From NCBI GenBank assembly GCA_037893225.1, contig JAZGUH010000182.1, positions 1,674,001 to 1,738,000 of the forward strand: a stretch of 64,000 nucleotides of DNA, read 5' to 3'. The notes under the pieces were generated by a model that saw only the letters and a list, made by a program, of their open reading frames with translations, did no database searches and was not told where the DNA came from. Of the stretch, positions 55,539 through 64,000 are shown piece after piece. The stretch's first letter is position 1. Every line of letters starts with the position of its first letter. The DNA comes from Hippasteria phrygiana (Eukaryota > Echinodermata > Asteroidea > Valvatida > Goniasteridae). Made by a program: the position numbers and the translations under genes.

Positions 55539-56151
55539 TTACGACTGTAATTCTGATGTCTGGGTAGTGAGGATCCAAGTGATGTGGGAATAAAACTTCC
55601 AGGGAATTTACTACCATCTCAGTGCTAATGGCAACTGTCTGACGACTCATGCGTTGAAACCTGAAGGGTTTTTTAATATAATGGTTTCGAGAGCATGTTT
55701 TGAACACGGGCGTGGGATAGCTGTTGGGGCGTCTTTTGTAAAATACGCAAAACTTAGTTATACCAAAGACAAGTTTGCCTATCTGTAGTGAATATGTTTT
55801 AGGGAGCGAATGGTACTATAATAGTGGGTGCAGGGGCGCTGATATGTCCATGTAATACTGCCGTCATTAAAGAAGTATTGTCAGTGCTTTAAAAACAAAC
55901 TGGATTTTCAACTAATACATTTTCAAGTTTCAAGCTTTGTAAAATTTTAACGAGCATTTTTTGTTTCTATTTTGGGCATCTGCAACCCTCCGAAAAACGC
56001 GTTTAATTATGCCTGTAGGCCTATTTACGCCTCTAACACACAAAAATAATCCGCAAATAATTCGAAATTTGTATAAAGTAATTCTTTTTATGAAAACTTG
56101 TATACCAGTGAAGGAATATGTTAAGGTAAATATAATATTGTTCTTGATAAT
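55539..56151. other. No gene recognised
   Basis: Upstream of the L1/Tx1-type RT and possibly containing its eroded 5' part. No domain is discernible. Confidence 0.4.
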
Positions 56152-58290
56152 GTGAATTTTACCCTTTTTGATGATGATGTCATTGACGATCTTGAAAAAG
56201 ATTTTGATGAAAACGAATATGTTTTAGCCCTCAATCAAATGAAAACAGAAACATCGCTCGGGTTGGATGGTTTAACTGTTGAGTTTTATCAACTTTTTTG
56301 GCCCGTCATAAAAACTGATTTTATGGAAGTCGCTAATGAATGTATGAAAAATGATTGTTTGCCCAACTCTATGAATGTTGCTCTCATTCGATTAATTTTT
56401 TAAAATAGTGGGGGGGGGGGGGGGAGAGAAATAACCTAAATAATTGGAGGCCCATTAGCCTTCTGAATGTTAATTACAACATTATTTCCAAAGTTATAAC
56501 AAATAGATTAAAGAAAATCATGCCTGATATTATCGGTGATGACCAATCCTGTGGAGTCGCGGGAAGAAATATACAGGATAATTTAACGACCATTAGGGAT
56601 AGTATTTATTATATTAACAATGAAGATGAACAAGGGGCCCTATTAAGTATAGACCAAGAAAAAGCTTTTGATAGGATAGAATGGGATTATATGTTTGGTA
56701 TTATGAAAAAGATGGGAATTCCTGAAATTCTTATTAAGTGGGTTCAAATATTATATAGTAATCCGTGTAGTAGCATTATAGTCAATAATTACGGAACCCT
56801 TCAGAGTGACTAGGGGAATGAGGCAGGGGTGTCCCTTATCCCCTCTCCTATATACCATATGTGCTGAAGGCTTAGCCTGTCTCCTTAGAAGAAGTAACAA
56901 TCTTAAAGGTATAATTCCTCCTAATAGTGATCAGACTTTGAAATTAGTTCAACATGCTGATGACACAACAATTTTTTTGACTGAGGATAGCGATTTTGAT
57001 GTGTTAGACAATTTTTTTACCGTTTACAGTGGAGGGTCTGGGTCTAAAATTAATGTAGGGAAATCACAGGGGCTTTGGTTGGGCAAATGGAGGGTTAGAA
57101 AAGATAAGCCGGGGGGGGGGGGGGGGGGGTTCGTGGGTCAGTGATCACCTTAAAATACTTGGAATTTATTTTTGAAATGACGACAATTCGGATAGAAATT
57201 GGGAACCTAGAACTAGTAAAATGGAGAATATTTTGAAGAGATTGAAAATGAGAAACCTTAACTTAAAAGGGAAATCTACAGTCATCAATAGTTTTATCGA
57301 AGCCGGGCTCTCCTACTTCGGCCTAGTCCTTCATTGTCCAGAAGAATATATTTCGAAAATGGAAAGATTTAAATGGTCCTTCTACTGGAACGGGAAACCA
57401 GTAGAAGGACTTGATAATGGAGGTACTGGAGTTGTCGACATTAAATGTAAATTACAGGCTTTAAAAATAATGTTTTGCGTAAGTATCGTGAAAGTTCCGG
57501 TGAATGGAAATATTTGTTTGAATATTGTATAACCCAAGCCAGTAGGAGTAGTAAACTAGACTGGTATGTTCTTAATTGTCCCAAAGCTATTGTCCCCACG
57601 GTCCAACCTTATTATTCAGAAATAATTGTTAATTTCAACAAATCCGGTGCCAATATTAGTAACGTTTTCTCGTGTATAAATAAAACAGGTAACTTACATC
57701 TGTGGAATAACACAATTATTACTGGTAATCAAGAAAAAGCTTTAGATTCAAAAAAATTAAACCCTCAGGGAATTGTTCATTTAAAAGATATTATCTAAGA
57801 AGGCCAGCTGTTTTCCTTTAAGAAGGTTGCCGATTTATGTAATATTTTGCCTGTCACTGCGGGCCGGATCATGGCGGGTTTAAACAGAAATGTCAAAAAT
57901 AGATTACATAGAAGAATCCAGAGAAGGTCCCCCGAACCATCTATTGAATAATGTTACCATTAATGATAAGGATGATACTATATAATTAATTAATGCAAAT
58001 GTTAGGATTATCTATAATTGTTGTATTAGTAGAAATTTAATTGAGGTGAATAAATTTGCTAGAAAAATAATGACTGAAAACCCCGAAATTATCCTCGCAG
58101 TTCCAAACTCACTAAGAGCATGGACAATATTATATTTAATACATATGATGCCGGAAATGGGTGTGATTCGTGCGTACCCCATCCACTCCCTCGTCTAAAT
58201 TCTCTTGTCAGTATTAAGAAATCACTAGAATATGTAACCTGGCAGCATAAAAATAAGATCAATTTAGGAATTTTAACAACTGCATAGTTG
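56152..58290 (+). pseudogene. L1/Tx1-type non-LTR retrotransposon polymerase
   Basis: RT fragments in order: MKTETSLGLDGLTVEFYQLF and ALIRLIF; NLNNWRPISLLNVNYN; GAVGR-type region DDQSCGVAGRNIQDNLTTIR; LLSIDQEKAFDRIEWDYMFG; TRGMRQGCPLSPLLYTICAE; the catalytic LVQHADDTTIFLTE; LKILGIYF; then NLNLKGKSTVINSFIEAGLS and ERFKWSFYWNGKP, typical of the L1/Tx1 C-terminus. Two G tracts (56411-56423, 57110-57128) fall at positions where the frame shifts, one just before the NWRP motif. Multiple stops are present. The C-terminal part degrades up to about 58290. Confidence 0.85.
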
Positions 58291-59224
58291 AAAAACCCTA
58301 TCCTATCATTATCTCAAAGTGTTTAAACTGAATTATTCTCGAAATGTTTTTAGGGACGATTCATTTTTTGAACTCGGGTTAAAGTGTGCACAGATCACAA
58401 ACTTTGAGCTTCATTTTCTCAAAACAGTGGGCCAAACTTGAAGACTCTGGCAACTCCAAAAGGTTGGACACGACATTTACACAGGTCACGAAGGTCACTC
58501 CATAGTCAGTTATCTGTGAATACTGGCGGGCGCTGTGTGCCAATGCAGCGTGTAAATGCTGTGTGGAGTCAATATATCAAATTGAAGCTTTTACTCTAAG
58601 GAAATACCGTAATCTTGATTTTGAAATGCTGCCACTTTCCACGCATTTTGTGGAAACAGGTCACATGAACGTTCCCTCGCGATACAGAAACAGGTGGAAA
58701 ATACTGTTGATACTGACACGATAATATTGTTTGTGTTATTTCGGGAAAAAATATTACGTTTGATGATTTCTGAAGTGTGAATCCATCAATCAATGTCCTC
58801 TGTTTAAGGTTCGACTGGTAGGCCTAGATGTAATTAAGTCCGACGTTAAGCCCGACAGCCGTGCTATTGCCGTGTTACTGTCGCGCTAATTCAACTGAGT
58901 TCGCTAATTCAACGTTTAGCTCAGGCCTAACAGGCTCTACTCGGTTTATCCCGGCAGTAAAAATATGGGGTTTAAAAGTCAGTCTTGTAAAGGCCTAGGG
59001 GCCGATATTTCATGTCTGCCCTCTCGCCAAAGTTTAGTAACGGATTCGTATCACTGTTGTTTCATTAGTGTGATTTCCATTGGAAAATTTTTCAACATGG
59101 GTTTTAATGTTTGATCAATAAACATGTGCTATACTGGAATCGATGATTGGGATGCATTTGCGAAATTATCGGGGGCTTAAGTTACGGATATCATCTTTTA
59201 TCTTCTTTTTCTATTAATACTCAC
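58291..59224. other. Intron sequence, no gene recognised
   Basis: Intron of the F5/8C gene immediately after its exon at 59225-59369 in sense orientation. No exon or repeat is recognised. Confidence 0.4.
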
Positions 59225-59369
59225 TTCCAGTTTGGACACCAGCTGCCTTGGTAGTTCAGTCTTCCTTTGTTGGCATCTTGACCAGACCAATGACTTGACG
59301 CGTCGAAACGACCGTCGGGAATGATGCTGGGATATTGCAGGCCGATGTGTTTATAGATCAACCACTCAG
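59225..59369 (-). CDS. F5/8 type C (discoidin) domain gene, exon encoding the domain start
   Basis: A 145-bp internal exon with acceptor ...ttgttttgtgaacag/CTGAG and donor CTGGAA/gtgagt. It is open only in the frame EWLIYKHIGLQYPSIIPDGR then FDASSHWSGQDANKGRLNYQ and GSWCPNW, the N-terminal third of an F5/8C domain (G....I.D..ITASS.W........RLN..GSWC). It enters in phase 1 and leaves in phase 2, and the dangling AA is completed to an Asn codon by the first base of the exon at 27603. The N-terminal Cys expected a few residues before the Gly is absent. It has no ATG, so preceding exons must exist further 5' (higher coordinates); none was recognised. Confidence 0.85.
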
Positions 59370-61429
59370 CTGTTCACAAAACAATTAAAATGCGTTCAGA
59401 ACTATTTCCCTATTTTCATATTTGGTCATGAAGGCATTTTTCAACTGAAAATATCAACTTTTTTCTGTTTCGTCAACATATGATAAAAACAGAAATATTT
59501 GTTTAGGAAAATACTTCTCACTGTGTTTAAAATAAATATCATCGTTGTTCTATTTTTGTTTGTGCAGTAGACTAGCCGACTTAGAAACAGAACAATAGAC
59601 GAATTTCATGATAGCTGGTCTGCATACTTCCGGGTTTGAAAGGGAGACTCTCAGTGCTAAACATTCTGCGCGATGTTCGCAACAAAACAAAATTGCACGC
59701 CTGAAATGCAGGCTGGGTTCTTGACTTCGGGTTTTGATTCTACGCGTAATCGTCAGAGACTGGGAGGACGCTAAAATACCTTCGCTGGACAAGGTAGTCC
59801 GTCAGGAGAAGTGGCAGAAAGTTAATGAATTTTACAAGAAAATTAAATTGGCTATGAAACGCTTATGAACGTATTCTACATGAAATTATTCGGTGCACAA
59901 TCTGCCAAAAGTAGTTTGATAGGACCTCTCAGAAGTAATCGCAGATTAGGCATATGTCATGTTATTATTGTAAACATCGGTTTAGCAGGATCAAATTAAT
60001 TTCTTTAAATAGATTTCTAAGTAAATTAGTATGCATATATAATTGAAGTTACATTAGAACTGAAATCAGTGTTGACATTTTGAAAATCGGTCCTTGGAAT
60101 CTCGAATTATGAGGCTAGCCACACATCAATATCACCTACGTCAGACCCAGCAAAGCAATGCCTGAACATGCGCACCGGAACTCTTCTTCATTTCGGTCTA
60201 ATAAATCAGTTGTGGTCTCTCACAACAATAGTATTCCACCCCCTTGGCGGAGATCCCGGGGGGGATGGGGGGGGGGGATATATCCCCCCCCCCCACTTTT
60301 TGACCTGGGGGGGATGACCAATGTAATCATCCCCCCCACTTTTTAAGGGTAGGCGTACTAACTTGCGCAGAGTCCGTAACTTGCCAATACATGTATTTTT
60401 GTTTCGCTATATACACGTGATGACTTTCCATTGTTCCCTTTAATATAACTCATCCCCATAGACTAAGCACTAGTTTGCCTGTCCTCACTTTTTCCGGAAC
60501 AAAGAAATACATGTGAGGACAGTATTGTTCCCTTTGTTACACCCTCTTTTCTGTCCTCACGTGTAATGCGATACCATGACACCTTGACAGGCCAGCACCA
60601 CGCAGCCCAGCAAGTGCGAGTGTCGTTCGTTTACTTTCCCTGCATTGAGTTTAAACGCACTGTGGGCAAGAGCTCGGTATGTACAGGCGCTGATTTAGGG
60701 AGGGGGGGGGTGGCCGCGGGGGCACGTGCCCCCCCCCCCCCGGTAAATTGAGTCCAACAAAAAGAGAAAAAAAGAGAAAAAAAGAAGAGGGGAAAAAAAG
60801 AGGGGGAGGTGAGAGAAAAGGAGGGGAGGAGGAGGGCAACCTCCTTAAAAAGGAGGAGGGCAACCTCCTTAAAAAATATACCGCCGTCGATATTAAACAT
60901 CTGCTGTGTCTACTTTTTGGCATAAAACTACTGAAAAATGCAATAAGAAAAAAAGGTTATCAATCATGCCATGGAACTGAATCCCTCTTTAAGAGAAAAA
61001 CCGGAGTATTTCCCGGATCCCTGGGATTTCAACTCTGTCCATCGATCTCCCTTCAATCCTCCTTGCCGGGTTCGATCCCCTTTTAACCCCTTTGCCGGAT
61101 CGAGTGTAAACGCGGTGCATCTCAACATATAATCCCCTTGGGGAGTTTATTACAGGTTAAATGGCCCCAACCAGCAGGAAACAATGGATCACTTGACTGA
61201 ATGACATACTAAATGTGCCTAACTCCTCTATTATGTCTTGCAGCCGATCTGCCGATGGTTTTAACACAGGGCAAAAAATCAAGCCCTTTTCTTGAAAACT
61301 TCAACTGAACTGAATTAAAAACCAAGAAAAATTCCGGATAAATTAAAAATGAAGGGGAAAAACTGCAAATTAGACGCCAAAAATGGGGGAGGGAGAAACT
61401 TAGATTTGTGTAGTGATGCATGACATGGC
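59370..61429. other. No gene recognised; G/C-tract and purine-rich regions
   Basis: Holds paired G and C tracts around 60257-60345 that can fold on each other (ggggggatatatcccccc), another pair at 60698-60742, and a purine-rich aaaaagagaaaaaaagagaa block (60755-60890) containing a duplicated gaggagggcaacctccttaa. caggcgctgatttaggg at 60676 resembles the ends of the poly-G elements. No exon upstream of 59369 could be identified. Confidence 0.4.
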
Positions 61430-61950
61430 TAAAAAAATAACCAACAAATAATGGCTAACATAATGATATATATATATAATGTAATCTTAACAACTTTTTG
61501 TTTTTAAGTCAGGTGATAGTGGTCAGGAATCGCGTCAGATTGCACCACGGGGCATCCAGAATCCAAAATTTTCTGGGGCCCTTAAGCGGGCCCCGGACCC
61601 CACGCCGTAAGGGCTTCGCGCTCGCATTTATCCGTTTTGGGTGTGCCCCTGTCTAGATTTTTGTAGTCATGACATGGCTAAAATAATCACTAGAAAATAA
61701 TGGCAAAAATCATGATATATATAGTCTCCAGAAAATCGTCACAACTTTTGTTTTATAAAAAGTCAGGTGAAAGTGGCCAGGAATCGCCTCAGATTGCACC
61801 ACGGAGCATCCAGAATCCAAAATTTTACGGGCCCCTTCAGCGGGCCCCAGACCCCACGTCGTAGGGGCGTAGGGGCTTCGCGCTTCGCGCTCGCATTTGT
61901 CCGTTTTGGGTGTGCCCCCCGTCTACAAAATTCCTCGATCCGCGCCTGAT
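61430..61950. repeat. Two-copy tandem duplication (about 250 bp) with transposon-like end
   Basis: tgacatggctaaaa through gtgtgcccc.gtcta occurs at 61424-61665 and 61669-61925, sharing cagattgcaccacgg.gcatc, cagaatccaaaatttt and gcttcgcgctcgcattt. The right boundary, gatccgcgcctg at 61939-61950, is like the end of the 15649-16010 element. A weakly related piece (ggctttgcgcctgcaaccca) is at 62763-62782. Probably the right end of a DNA transposon; its left end was not found. Confidence 0.65.
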
Positions 61951-62890
61951 GTCGGAAGGTATAGATTGGTTGGTGGGGAGACAGTTTATACCTCACGACA
62001 AGCACAGTAAGGTGGGGAATAGTCGGTCTTTGCCACATTAGAACGCGGAAGTTCAGATCCCAACAAAGATGATGGCCTGTTATTTTATTGTTTTCACTCA
62101 ACTAACACACCCAACAAAGGCAATATAAAGTTGCAACGGCAAACGGATTTTGTTATGCGCCAACAGATGGTATGAACGCACGTGCGCGCGGCGCATGTAA
62201 TACAATGTAATTAAAATACCGATAGCAGACTTCAACTGGGACATTCACTGGGAATCAGCGCGCACCCACGTCACACACAAACATTTGTGCATCCTGCAAA
62301 AAGTGTTTGGGAACTTTTGTTAGAGCCTGAGTTTTGCATCTCTGGCATTCTGGTTATAATGTCGTCAAGTATACATCATTGTCCACTATATGTTTTCATA
62401 GTTTTTGTCAAGTGAGGACCAAATCACATTCTAATCATGCCTTACCAAAATGCATCTAGGCATTATTTTGCAATAATTATTTTGTAAATAATATATTCTT
62501 AAAATAATGCATAGGCATTATTTGTGTTGCTAGGTGACCAGAACTCCATTGTGCAAAGAGACGCTTACGCTTCCAAATACATTGGATAAGAAATTTGAGT
62601 TTTGAAGATCTTTTGTATTTATTAATGCTTGAAGGAAGGTGTTAATTATTGTCATTTATTGCAATTCAAGCTCAAGAAAAGGTTAAACTTTGACACAATT
62701 TTGCACCTAAAATTGTGTAAACCCCAGGGGCTCCAGGGGGCTTTACCTCAACCCCTAGCAAGGGCTTTGCGCCTGCAACCCACCAGGGGGCCCTTTAGGT
62801 GGTCCCTCGGACCCCGTGCCGTGTCGCGCTCCACACAAGGATGGCCTTTCAAAAATCATCCCCTCACATGTAACAAGAAATCTCCGCGCA
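61951..62890. other. No gene recognised
   Basis: Mixed sequence before the non-LTR element. Repeated attattttg.aataatt steps occur at 62461-62525. No supportable gene. Confidence 0.35.
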
Positions 62891-62899
62891 TGATTCCAC

Positions 62900-64000
62900 C
62901 CACCTATGCCGAAATAACCGCTGAAAATAGAGACACAATACGTAATAACAATACAACTACATGCCAGCAGGATTTCCGTCAGCGGGATTGGAAAAGTCGG
63001 AAGAGAAACACGGGCCAAGCTCCAGCACGTTTTCGAGCCTCTTCTCCAACAGTTCATCGTGTCCCCTTGTCGTCTCAAGAGGAAGAATAACACAGGTATC
63101 AGGGGGCCATGAGACAGAGCAACCGCCAACGGTGAACCGTAAAAACTCCGGGCAGTCATGCCCCACAAGCACTGAAACTGTAAGTAAAAGTGGCTGTGCT
63201 AATCATTGTGCACAAGAACAGAAAACAAACTACTTGTATACTGATACTAGGCTAAACAAACTTGATAAGTTACATAAGGTGAGGGGATTAAATATATCAC
63301 TAAACATACAAAGTCTTCAGCCTAAGAGATTCGTATTCTTTTGGCCGAACAGGAAATCCATCTACTTGCCCTGAGCGAAACCTGGCTACATGGCGGTATC
63401 AATGATGCTGAAATCAGTATTGCAAATTACACATTGATACGTAGCGACCGAAAAGGTGATGATAATCATGGAGGGGTTGCTTGTTATGTTTCAAATTATA
63501 TTACCCACTGTGTTTGCGACTCTGAGTCCTGCTGGGTTGAAATAAACTTAAAACAGAGTCGACCAATTGTAGTCGTTGTTTCGTACTTACCAAACAAAAA
63601 GACTGAGCATCTTTTGAAACTAAAAAATACAGTTGGTCACTTTGATTGTGATAACCGTTAGTTAATCGTCGTTGGTGACTTTAACTTGAATCTATTCGAG
63701 AATATGGCCCGTGCCAAAATAGATGACATTTGCTGCGAATTACAGCTTACCCAAATAGTTGATAGTCCTACTAGAATCACACCTAGCCTACGTCCAGTAC
63801 ATGGCATCCCATCCTGAAAATACCAATATTACTGATGTTGTATTAGCGATCATTCCCTGGTTCTTTGTAACAGGGAAATTGATTCCTCTTTTCAAGTTCC
63901 TCCCAGGGTCTCCAACGTTTTAATGAAAATCAGTTGTTGAATGATATGTTGCAGGTGCCTTGGCAGCTGATTGAAAATGAACCAAACATTGATGATGCTT
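62900..64000 (+). pseudogene. Non-LTR retrotransposon with APE endonuclease (runs off the window)
   Basis: The apurinic-like endonuclease domain that nicks target DNA is visible: LNISLNIQSLQPK (63285-63323), then LLALSETWLHGGINDAEISI with the catalytic Glu, YTLIRSDRKGDDNHGGVACY, WVEINLKQSRPIVVVVSYLP and, after an in-frame TAG at 63659-63661, VVGDFNLNLFEN. The SDHSLV motif lies in another frame near 63850. The upstream 62900-63280 part is Ser/Thr-rich and may be the ORF's N-terminal linker or ORF1. Frame breaks make it inactive so far as seen; RT would lie beyond 64000. Confidence 0.8.

Noticed and set aside
60698..61086. 112-aa Lys/Glu/Gly-rich ORF
   Set aside because: Low-complexity purine tract with duplicated ggagggcaacctcctt; no domain or gene context.
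1..64000. CRISPR arrays, bacterial operons, ribosome binding sites, rRNA
   Set aside because: No such pattern on either strand; the gene structure and repeats are eukaryotic.

Overview
This window is metazoan nuclear DNA, most probably from a marine invertebrate and perhaps a deuterostome. It has GT-AG introns, F5/8 type C (discoidin), THAP and death-fold coding sequence, and a repeat load mixing DIRS-type, Ty3/gypsy, Gmr1-like (integrase-before-RT) and several non-LTR retroelements. No species-level assignment is possible from the sequence alone. There is no prokaryotic, organellar or CRISPR signature. 

Host genes. The main host gene lies on the minus strand and is nearly invisible to ORF calling. 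Three exons at 59225-59369, 27411-27603 and 14838-14993 have correct splice sites, matching phases (2/2 and 0/0) and together encode one full-length F5/8C domain ending in a stop codon. Its introns are 31.6 kb and 12.4 kb, so most of the window is intron filled with mobile elements. Upstream exons lie beyond 59369 and were not identified. A small minus-strand ORF at 1501-1863 resembles a death domain. A THAP zinc-finger exon (18185-18532, minus) sits in a 0.93-kb insertion. 

Layout, left to right. 1-2430: subrepeat clusters in inverted orientation around the death-domain ORF. 3324-3554: small poly-G transposon. 5818-9953: a decayed DIRS element (minus) with inverted terminal repeats, an internal complementary region, Gag, RT, RNase H and tyrosine recombinase. 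9954-14837: mostly unassigned AT-rich sequence. 15649-16010: small poly-G/C element. 16675-24675: a decayed Gmr1-like Ty3/gypsy element (plus), itself hit by the THAP-bearing insertion and a 211-bp inverted-repeat element. 24692-26740: non-LTR RT split by a 467-bp MITE. 27241-27398: (GTCCC)31 next to a splice donor. 29188-33658: possible 4.5-kb TIR element containing a tRNA-like repeat and a GGGCGAC element. 34150-46640: a satellite of roughly 95-bp units, split at GTAC by a young Ty3/gypsy element (35080-44357; LTRs differ at 3 of 555 sites). That element has gag-pol, a 1.28-kb foldback element in pol, and an extra SGNH-hydrolase ORF in the env position. 49470-50700: degenerate tandem repeat and a second, smaller foldback element. 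51360-51710: promoter-like CCAAT/YY1-rich stretch. 54293-55530: hAT-like non-autonomous element. 56152-58290: L1/Tx1-type non-LTR RT. 61430-61950: tandem duplication. 62900-64000: start of another non-LTR element (APE endonuclease) running off the window. 

The dominant themes are nested insertion, datable from target-site duplications that restore reading frames, and repeated expansion of G/C homopolymers (about 25 tracts of 11-34 bases), several of them inside old transposon coding regions. Almost every element is broken by frameshifts or stops. The points most worth following are the SGNH ORF in the young gypsy element, the TE-filled F5/8C gene with a G-rich microsatellite 12 nt inside a splice donor, and the pair of foldback elements sharing terminal and subrepeat motifs.
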